27,162 nucleotides of DNA. Source: an uncultured Prevotellaceae bacterium (GTDB lineage: Bacteria > Bacteroidota > Bacteroidia > Bacteroidales > Bacteroidaceae). The notes beneath the pieces are model-generated. The model was not told where the DNA came from. It made no database searches and worked only from the letters and a program-made list of their open reading frames with translations. Shown piece by piece: positions 20,951 to 27,162 of the stretch (its first letter is position 1; each line of letters opens with the position of its first letter). Where the stretch lies: positions 1 to 27,162 of the forward strand of contig CALBJW010000184.1 in assembly GCA_937893145.1 (NCBI GenBank), read 5' to 3'. The position numbers and the translations under genes were made by a program.

Positions 20951-22876
20951 ATGAATACAGACAGAAGTAATCTTATTGGATGGGTCCTCATCGGATTGGT
21001 GTTCTTAGGTTTTATGTACTACAACCAGAATTCGATGAAAGAACAGGCAGAATTCCAGCACGTTCAGGACTCAATCGCTGCAGTACAGGCAAAGAAAGAA
21101 GCGAAGGCAGCAGCAGCACTCAAACTCAAGCAAGAAAAGGAGCTTCAGGCTCAAGCAACAGATTCACTCAATGATCTCTTTACTGCTCGCCAGGGTAAGG
21201 CAGGCAAAACAACTATCGAGAACGAACTTCTTACAGTTGTTATCAATAATCAGGGTGGACAGATTGAAAGCATCACACTCAAGGATGACACTTACAAGAA
21301 CCAGCAGGGCGGAAAGGTTTCCCTCTTCGACAAGGGTGACTCTGAGATGAAGTTCCTCATGGACGGTAAGGAGGCAAACATCAACACTGCAGACTTCTTC
21401 TTCACTCCAAAGGATGCAAAGAAGGATGCCGTAACAATGACTCTCCCTATTGCAAAGGGCAAAATCAACATTTCTTACTCTCTCATTCCTAACAGTTATC
21501 TCCTCAACATGGACATAAAGGCTGAAGGTATTGAGGGCTTCTTCCCATCAAAGACCAATACCATTGAGCTCGTATGGACAGAGAAGATGAAGCAGCAGGA
21601 GAAAGGTTGGGATTTCGAAAATCGTTATTCTACAATTACTTATCGTGACATTGATAAGGACACTAAAGAACTTTCTTCAATGGGCGGTGATGAAGAGAAG
21701 GATGAATTCAAGAAAAACATCAAGTGGATTACATACAAGACTCAGTTCTTCTCACAGGTTCTCATTGCTAACGAAAGCATGAAGGTGAATAGTATGAGTT
21801 CGGTTAAGGACGAAAAGGGTTCTGGTTATCTCAAGACACTCGTGACAAATGCTTCTATCAAGTTCGACCCTTCGGGCAAGGAAGCATCATCATTCTCTAT
21901 GTATCTCGGTCCTAACAAGTTCTCTACTCTTGGCGAGAACGAGAAACTTATCAACAGCGACACTAAGCTCGACCTTCGTTCACTCGTATATCTTGGTTGG
22001 CCAATCGTGCGCTGGATTAACCGCTTCGTAATCCTCTACCTCTTCGACTGGTTGACTGGTTGGGGCTTGAACATGGGTATCGTACTCCTCATCCTTACTA
22101 TTCTCATCAAGGCACTTGTCTTCCCTCTCATGAAGAAGTCATACCTCTCAAGTGCTCGAATGAGGGTTCTTAAACCAAAGATTGAAGAGATAACAAAGAA
22201 ATATACTAAGCCTGAGGATGCTATGCTCAAGCAGCAGGAGACTATGAAGGTTTACTCAGAGTATGGCGTTAGTCCTATGGGTGGATGTCTTCCTATGCTT
22301 ATCCAGATGCCTATTTGGATTGCACTCTTCAACTTTATCCCTAATGCTATCGAACTTCGTGGCCAGTCGTTCCTCTGGGCTAATGACCTCAGTACATACG
22401 ATGACATCATACATTGGGGCACAAACATTTGGGGAATTGGTGACCACCTCTCACTCTTCTGTGTGCTTTGGTGCGTATCAACAGTTCTCACTCAGATGTT
22501 CTCTATGCGCCAGCAACAGGACACAATGACTCCTGAGCAGGCACAACAGATGGCAATGATGAAGTGGATGATGTATCTCATGCCAGTCATCTTCTTCTTC
22601 TCATTCAATAGTTATTCGTCTGGCCTCAACTACTATTACTTCATCTCTTCACTCACAAGTGTGCTCCTCATGTGGTGGCTTCGCAAGTCAACAGACGACA
22701 ACAAGCTCCTTGCTCAGCTCGAAGAGCGTCACAAGATGCGTAAACAGCAGACTGCCACAGGTAAGCGTCCTTCATCTATGATGGAACGTCTTCAGGCTAT
22801 GCAGGAAAAGCAGATGGAAATCCTCAAGCAACAGCAAGAGGCTCAGCGCCAGCGCGACCTTAATGAAAAGAAATAA
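20951..22876 (+). CDS. yidC: Membrane protein insertase YidC
   Basis: 641 residues, the long Gram-negative form. YidC inserts proteins into the inner membrane, alone or with SecYEG. Residues about 7-25 are the first membrane helix (signal anchor). Residues about 60-340 are the large periplasmic beta-sandwich domain. From about 347 come the five conserved core helices, starting GWPIVRWINRFVILYLFDWL, with IKALVFPLMKKSY containing Lys387 at the place of the groove Arg in E. coli, then GGCLPMLIQMPIWIALFNF and the last pair SGLNYYYFISSLTSVLLMWW. The C-terminus (about 600-641) is Gln/Lys/Arg-rich and may contact the ribosome. Coiled-coil-like Gln/Lys/Ala segment at 28-75. Own promoter and terminator, so probably a single-gene unit. 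Confidence 0.97.
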   Translation: MNTDRSNLIGWVLIGLVFLGFMYYNQNSMKEQAEFQHVQDSIAAVQAKKEAKAAAALKLKQEKELQAQATDSLNDLFTARQGKAGKTTIENELLTVVINNQGGQIESITLKDDTYKNQQGGKVSLFDKGDSEMKFLMDGKEANINTADFFFTPKDAKKDAVTMTLPIAKGKINISYSLIPNSYLLNMDIKAEGIEGFFPSKTNTIELVWTEKMKQQEKGWDFENRYSTITYRDIDKDTKELSSMGGDEEKDEFKKNIKWITYKTQFFSQVLIANESMKVNSMSSVKDEKGSGYLKTLVTNASIKFDPSGKEASSFSMYLGPNKFSTLGENEKLINSDTKLDLRSLVYLGWPIVRWINRFVILYLFDWLTGWGLNMGIVLLILTILIKALVFPLMKKSYLSSARMRVLKPKIEEITKKYTKPEDAMLKQQETMKVYSEYGVSPMGGCLPMLIQMPIWIALFNFIPNAIELRGQSFLWANDLSTYDDIIHWGTNIWGIGDHLSLFCVLWCVSTVLTQMFSMRQQQDTMTPEQAQQMAMMKWMMYLMPVIFFFSFNSYSSGLNYYYFISSLTSVLLMWWLRKSTDDNKLLAQLEERHKMRKQQTATGKRPSSMMERLQAMQEKQMEILKQQQEAQRQRDLNEKK

Positions 22877-22889
22877 CACTCTACATATA

Positions 22890-22914
22890 GGGCGGACTAT
22901 TCGTTAGTCTGCCC
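22890..22914 (+). terminator. Terminator of yidC
   Basis: GGGCGGACTA (22890-22899) pairs with TAGTCTGCCC (22905-22914) over 10 bp with one G-U pair and the loop TTCGT. T-rich sequence follows (TTCACTCTTTTTA). It lies 14 nt after the yidC stop and 15 nt before the next start codon, so it may partly insulate the S9 peptidase gene. No separate promoter for that gene is visible, so read-through is possible. Confidence 0.75.
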
Positions 22915-22928
22915 TTCACTCTTTTTAT

Positions 22929-25094
22929 ATGAACAAATCATTCATGACATTTATAGCGGCTACAGCACTCGCTGTTTCCTCAGCAGATGCGCAGCCTAAA
23001 ACATTCATCGGACGCACTCAACCTAAGATTGAGAACCGCACTCTTACTCCTGAACTCCTTTGGGCTATGGGACGTGTAGGTGGAGCTTCCGTATCTCCTG
23101 ACGCTAAGACAATTACATACAATGTAAGTTATTATAGCGTTGCTGAGAACAAGAGTCATACAGTCATCTACACTCAGGGCATAGATGGCACAAATGAAAA
23201 GCTTCTAACCACTGCAAATTCCTCAGAAGTATCTCCTCAGTACATTGCAAATGGCAAAAAGATTGCCTTCCTCGCACTCGATGCAGAAGGCAACATGCAG
23301 GTTTGGAGCATGAATCCAGACGGCACAGACCGCAAGCAGCTCAGCCATGAAACTGAGGGTGTTGACGAATTCAAGTTCTCACCTGATGAGAAGAAGGTAA
23401 TACTTGTGAAAACCATCAAGTATGGCAAGCGTACAAAGGACCTTTATCCAGACCTTGACAAAGCTTCGGGACGTGTACTCACAGACCTTATGCATCGTCA
23501 TTGGGACGAATGGGTTGAAAGCATTCCTCACGCATTTGTTGCAAACTTTGATGGTAATGAGATAAAGAATACTCTTGACATTCTCAATGGTGCTCCTTAC
23601 GAATGTCCTATGAAGCCATTTGGTGGAGTAGAGCAACTCAGCTGGAGTCCAGACTCAAAGACTATCGCATATACTTGTCGCAAACTTGAAGGTAAGGATT
23701 ATGCCTGCTCAACTGATGCTGATATTTATTTTTATAATGTGGAGACAGGCCTTTCTCGCAATATCTGCAAGGGGGAAGGTTACAAGCGACCTGCGGTAGA
23801 TTACACAGAATCGCTCAAGGACCAGAAGGTAAACGACCGCAGTTATCCTGGTAATGTCGTTTCTGGTTTCCTCCTTTCTGGTTATGACACAAATCCTTCT
23901 TTCTCTCCTGATGGCAAGTATGTCGCATGGCAGAGCATGGAACGTGATGGATATGAGTCGGATGTGAACCGTCTTCTCATCATGGACCTCAAGACAGGTA
24001 AGATTTCTCAGCTTGCAGAAAAGATTAACACTCCTGTTGATTCATACGTTTGGTCGGCAGATAGCAAGCAGATTTATTTCATCAGCACATGGCACGGCAC
24101 TACTCATGTTTATTCAACAAACTTGAAGGGTGAATATAAGCAACTTACTGAAGGTCAGTACGACTACTCTTCTGTTCAGCTTTGTGGCAAGAAACTTCTC
24201 TGTGGTCGTCACAGTATGTGCGAACCACACGACCTTTATCTTATAGATCCAGCAAAGAAGACAGTTGCTCAGGTTACTAACGAAAACAAATATTATCGTG
24301 AGAACATCGACTGGGGAACTTGCGAACCACGTTGGACAAAGACCGTAGATGGTAAGGACCTCCTTTCGTGGGTAATCCTTCCTCCTAACTTCGACAAGAA
24401 CAAGAAGTACCCTACTCTTCTCTTCTGCGAGGGCGGTCCACAGAGTCCTGTTTCGCAGTTCTGGTCATACCGTTGGAACTTCATGATTATGGCAGCTAAC
24501 GGTTATGTTGTTGTTGCTCCTAACCGTCGTGGTCTTCCAGGCTTCGGCAAGGAATGGCTCGAAGAAATCAGCGAGGACTACGGAGGTCACTGTATGGACG
24601 ACTACTTCACATCAATAGATGATGCAGCAAACAACCTTCCTTACGTTGACAAGAACCGCCTCGGTTGCGTTGGTGCTTCATTCGGTGGCTATTCTGTTTA
24701 TTGGATTGCAGGTCATCACGACAAGCGTTTCAAGGCATTTATTGCTCACGATGGCATCTTCAACATCGAGCAGCAGTATCTTGAAACCGAAGAGATGTGG
24801 TTTGCCAACTGGGACATGGGTGGCGCATACTGGAATGGACACGACAAGACATTCAAGAACTCTCCACACCGTTTTGTTGACAAGTGGGACACACCTATCC
24901 TCTGTATTCAGGGCGAGAAAGACTATCGTATCGTCACTTCTCAGGCTATGTCAGCATTCAACGCTGCACAACTTCGTGGCATCCCTTCCGAGTTCCTCTG
25001 CTTCCCAGACGAGAACCACTGGGTACTCAAGCCACAGAACGGTATCCTCTGGCAGCGTCGCTTCTTCAACTGGTTGGACACTTATGTAAAATAA
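22929..25094 (+). CDS. Exported S9-family prolyl oligopeptidase / dipeptidyl-peptidase-like
   Basis: 721 residues. The N-terminus MNKSFMTFIAATALAVSSADA is a signal peptide with likely cleavage near 21-22, placing the enzyme in the periplasm. Residues about 40-445 are a beta propeller with PD40-type repeats (SPDAKTITYNVS, SWSPDSKTIAYT, SFSPDGKYVAWQS, VWSADSKQIYFIS). Residues about 465-721 are the alpha/beta hydrolase domain with triad Ser584 (GASFGG), Asp665 (GEKDYR) and His697 (DENHW). Members cut short peptides, often removing dipeptides or acyl-peptides; exact specificity is unclear, and the double-Glu motif of true DPP4 is not evident to me. It precedes two transporters that may carry its products. 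Confidence 0.92.
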   Translation: MNKSFMTFIAATALAVSSADAQPKTFIGRTQPKIENRTLTPELLWAMGRVGGASVSPDAKTITYNVSYYSVAENKSHTVIYTQGIDGTNEKLLTTANSSEVSPQYIANGKKIAFLALDAEGNMQVWSMNPDGTDRKQLSHETEGVDEFKFSPDEKKVILVKTIKYGKRTKDLYPDLDKASGRVLTDLMHRHWDEWVESIPHAFVANFDGNEIKNTLDILNGAPYECPMKPFGGVEQLSWSPDSKTIAYTCRKLEGKDYACSTDADIYFYNVETGLSRNICKGEGYKRPAVDYTESLKDQKVNDRSYPGNVVSGFLLSGYDTNPSFSPDGKYVAWQSMERDGYESDVNRLLIMDLKTGKISQLAEKINTPVDSYVWSADSKQIYFISTWHGTTHVYSTNLKGEYKQLTEGQYDYSSVQLCGKKLLCGRHSMCEPHDLYLIDPAKKTVAQVTNENKYYRENIDWGTCEPRWTKTVDGKDLLSWVILPPNFDKNKKYPTLLFCEGGPQSPVSQFWSYRWNFMIMAANGYVVVAPNRRGLPGFGKEWLEEISEDYGGHCMDDYFTSIDDAANNLPYVDKNRLGCVGASFGGYSVYWIAGHHDKRFKAFIAHDGIFNIEQQYLETEEMWFANWDMGGAYWNGHDKTFKNSPHRFVDKWDTPILCIQGEKDYRIVTSQAMSAFNAAQLRGIPSEFLCFPDENHWVLKPQNGILWQRRFFNWLDTYVK

Positions 25095-25173
25095 TCTAGA
25101 AAATCTAGTTTATCTATAATAACTAGAAACAATAGAAAACCTAGACTACCTAGATAATCCCCAATAACAAGAA
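25093..25173. repeat. Degenerate nine-unit 9-nt tandem repeat rich in CTAG
   Basis: From the stop codon of the S9 peptidase the sequence splits into 9-nt units: AATCTAGAA, AATCTAGTT, TATCTATAA, TAACTAGAA, ACAATAGAA, AACCTAGAC, TACCTAGAT, AATCCCCAA, TAACAAGAA. The five CTAG tetramers start at 25096, 25105, 25123, 25141 and 25150, all in one 9-nt register. CTAG is usually rare in bacterial DNA. The first unit includes part of the stop codon, and the repeat fills most of the 99-nt gap before the MFS gene. Confidence 0.8.
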
Positions 25174-25193
25174 ATCTAAAAAAACAACTCAAT

Positions 25194-26567
25194 ATGACTG
25201 AAATTCTTCAACAAAAACTCAGCGACTCCAAATCAGCTCGCTGGACAGCCCTTATCATTGTGTCTGTCACAATGATGTTCGGCTACTTCTTTACAGACGT
25301 AATGTCTCCACTCGAACCATTGCTCACTGCTGCAAAAGGCACAGAGAACGGCATGGGTCTTGGTTGGACATCATCAGAGTATGGATGGTTCTCAGGAGCT
25401 TATGGTCTGATGAATGTATATCTCCTCCTTCTTTTCTTCGGAGGTATCATCCTCGACAAGTTCGGTATTCGATTCACAGGTGTACTTTCTACAGCACTTA
25501 TGTTCGGTGGTGCAGTAATCAAGTGGTGGTCAGTAGCCAACGACTTTGGTGATGCAACTATCTGGGTACCATTCGGTGGTGATGTACAGGCACAGGTTGC
25601 TTATGCAGGACTCGGCTTCGCCATCTATGGTGTAGGTTGTGAGATTGCTGGTATCACAGTAAGTAAAGTTATTGTAAAGTGGTTCACAGGACACGAACTT
25701 GCACTCGCAATGGGACTTCAGGTTGCCCTCGCTCGTATCGGTACAGCCGTTGCACTTGGTGCAGCACTCCCTATCGCAAAGGCATTCGGTGGTGTTAGTG
25801 CTTCTGTAGGACTTGGTGCAGCATGTCTCTGCATCGGTATGATTTCCTTTATAGTATATAATGTGATGGACAAGAAGGAAGATGCTGCAGCAGCTGCTTC
25901 AGCAACAGAACCAGAAGAAGGATTCAAGTTCTCAGACCTTGGTATGCTCTTCACAAACAAAGGTTTCTGGTATATCACTCTCCTCTGCCTCATGTTCTAT
26001 GCAGGAGTGTTCCCATTCCTCAAGTTTGCAACAAAGCTCATGGTATTCAAGTATGGTGTTGACCAGGAACTTGCAGGACTCATCCCAGCTATGCTTCCAT
26101 TCGGTACCATCTTCCTCACTCCATTCTTCGGTGGTATCTATGACAAGCACGGTAAGGGTGCAACACTCATGATTATTGGTTCTATCCTCCTCACACTTGT
26201 TCACATCACATTTGCACTCCCAATTAACTCTTGGGTACTTGCTATTGCAGTGATGATTGTTCTTGGTGTTGCTTTCGGTCTTGTACCATCAGCCATGTGG
26301 CCATCTGTTCCAAAGATTATTCCAATGAAGCTTCTTGGTACAGCATACGCAGTTATCTTCTACATCCAGAACATTGGTCTCTCAATGGTTCCTATGTGGA
26401 TTGGTTCAGTAAACGAGAAGAATACAAATGCAGAAGGTGTTATCAACTATACTGAATCCATGACTATCTTCGCAGGCTTCGGCGTTGTTGCTATCATCAT
26501 CGCCTTCCTCCTCCTTTTAGAAGACAAGAAGAAAGGTTATGGTCTGCAGAAACCAAATGTGAAGTAA
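25194..26567 (+). CDS. MFS transporter (MFSD1-like)
   Basis: 457 residues, about 12 membrane segments, cytoplasmic N-terminus. The major-facilitator motif A between helices 2 and 3 reads GGIILDKFGIRFTG, and its second copy in the other half is GGIYDKHGKGATLM. A long cytoplasmic loop after helix 6 contains KKEDAAAAASATEPEE. The overall pattern (DVMSPLEPLL after helix 1, YGVGCEIAGITVSKVIVKWF in helix 4) reminds me of the MFSD1 group; animal MFSD1 is a lysosomal dipeptide carrier. The substrate here is not proven, but its position between a peptidase and a POT transporter fits peptides. No promoter was seen in the repeat-filled gap upstream. Confidence 0.82.
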   Translation: MTEILQQKLSDSKSARWTALIIVSVTMMFGYFFTDVMSPLEPLLTAAKGTENGMGLGWTSSEYGWFSGAYGLMNVYLLLLFFGGIILDKFGIRFTGVLSTALMFGGAVIKWWSVANDFGDATIWVPFGGDVQAQVAYAGLGFAIYGVGCEIAGITVSKVIVKWFTGHELALAMGLQVALARIGTAVALGAALPIAKAFGGVSASVGLGAACLCIGMISFIVYNVMDKKEDAAAAASATEPEEGFKFSDLGMLFTNKGFWYITLLCLMFYAGVFPFLKFATKLMVFKYGVDQELAGLIPAMLPFGTIFLTPFFGGIYDKHGKGATLMIIGSILLTLVHITFALPINSWVLAIAVMIVLGVAFGLVPSAMWPSVPKIIPMKLLGTAYAVIFYIQNIGLSMVPMWIGSVNEKNTNAEGVINYTESMTIFAGFGVVAIIIAFLLLLEDKKKGYGLQKPNVK

Positions 26568-26603
26568 TTAAATCTAATCAATAAAACTAAAACTCTAAAA
26601 ACT

Positions 26604-27162
26604 ATGTTTGAAGGACAGCCAAAAGGTCTGTGGACCTTAGCATTAGCAAACACAGGTGAGCGCTTCGGTTACTACACTATGCTCGCTGTGTTCATCCTCT
26701 TCCTACAGGACAACTTCGGTTGGTCATCAAGTATGGCAGGAACAGTTTATTCATCGTTCCTTGCTTGTGTTTATTTCTTGCCTATCATTGGTGGTGCAGC
26801 AGCAGACAAGTGGGGCTATTCAAAGATGGTAACCATCGGTATCTTCATCATGTTCCTTGGTTATGCATTCCTCTCTATCCCAATGGGTTCAAACCTCGTT
26901 GCAGTAATTGCAATGATTGCAGCACTTCTTCTTGTCAGTCTCGGTACAGGTCTCTTCAAGGGAAACCTTCAGGTTATGGTGGGTGACCTCTACAATGAGC
27001 CTCTCTACGCAGACAAACGCGATGCAGGTTTCTCCCTTTTCTATATGCTCATCAATGTAGGTGCAATGTTCGCTCCTACAGCTGCTATCGGTATCATGAA
27101 CTGGGCAGAGAATTCACTCGGTGTTAGCAAGGCTGATGCATATCACTTCGCATTCGCAGTAG
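26604..27162 (+). CDS. POT-family peptide transporter, truncated by the window edge
   Basis: The first 186 residues are present and the frame is open at the right edge. The start (MFEGQPKGLWTLALANTGER) and the motif ERFGYYTMLAVFIL place it in the proton-coupled oligopeptide transporter (PTR2/POT) family; LGTGLFKGNLQVMVGDLY corresponds to the conserved GGIKP-type segment in helix 4. About five membrane segments are seen. The canonical ExxER of helix 1 reads NTGER (16-20), so the first Glu is Asn16, while Glu19 and Arg20 are kept. In characterised members this motif serves proton coupling. It begins 36 nt after the MFS gene and is probably in the same operon. Confidence 0.85.
   Translation, partial: MFEGQPKGLWTLALANTGERFGYYTMLAVFILFLQDNFGWSSSMAGTVYSSFLACVYFLPIIGGAAADKWGYSKMVTIGIFIMFLGYAFLSIPMGSNLVAVIAMIAALLLVSLGTGLFKGNLQVMVGDLYNEPLYADKRDAGFSLFYMLINVGAMFAPTAAIGIMNWAENSLGVSKADAYHFAFAV

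Overview
The window looks like chromosomal DNA of a Bacteroidales bacterium, most likely a member of the Prevotella/Segatella group. This rests on gene content and order (GH57 / GT4 / debranching-enzyme glycogen cluster, two-domain hisB in a hisG-D-C-B order, recF with a DUF721 gene, NhaD-type antiporter, DUF1573 protein) and on repeated matches to the Bacteroidetes promoter pattern TTTG - about 20 nt - TAnnTTTG. No phage genes, insertion sequences, CRISPR arrays, toxin-antitoxin pairs or secretion loci were seen. It reads as ordinary core chromosome, with several unusual details inside known families.

Layout. Positions 1-5280 hold a leftward glycogen operon: debranching enzyme, GT4 glycogen-synthase-like transferase, then a GH57 amylase-like protein, closed by a terminator near 160-196. 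A Crp/Fnr regulator (5461-6159) diverges from it. Positions 6172-10388 are a second leftward unit: tRNA-Gly(CCC), nhaD, pfkA, a short miaA and a lipid kinase. Positions 10571-11943 carry recF and a DciA-like gene, rightward. Positions 11981-19734 are a long leftward run: recR, a small membrane protein, a GT2 glycosyltransferase, hisG, hisD, hisC, hisB and a CNNM/CBS transporter. A gene-free stretch of about 490 nt (19780-20271) holds 22-nt tandem repeats and is strikingly poor in G on the plus strand. A leftward DUF1573 gene then diverges from yidC, which is followed by an S9 peptidase, an MFS transporter and a truncated POT-family transporter running off the right edge.

How the genes work together. 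The glycogen genes build and trim storage polysaccharide, and the adjacent Crp/Fnr protein is a candidate regulator. hisG-D-C-B supply four proteins (five activities) of histidine synthesis. recF and recR serve gap repair, and the DciA-like protein probably serves replicative-helicase loading. The exported S9 peptidase plus two transporters form a plausible small-peptide uptake cassette.

I did not find a clear new multi-gene system. The most interesting items are a GH57 protein that appears to lack canonical catalytic residues and ends in a histone-H1-like Lys/Ala/Pro tail, three classes of short tandem repeat (7, 9 and 22 nt) confined to intergenic gaps, a tRNA that seems to lead a metabolic operon, a MiaA lacking about 65 residues, and a POT transporter with an altered ExxER motif.
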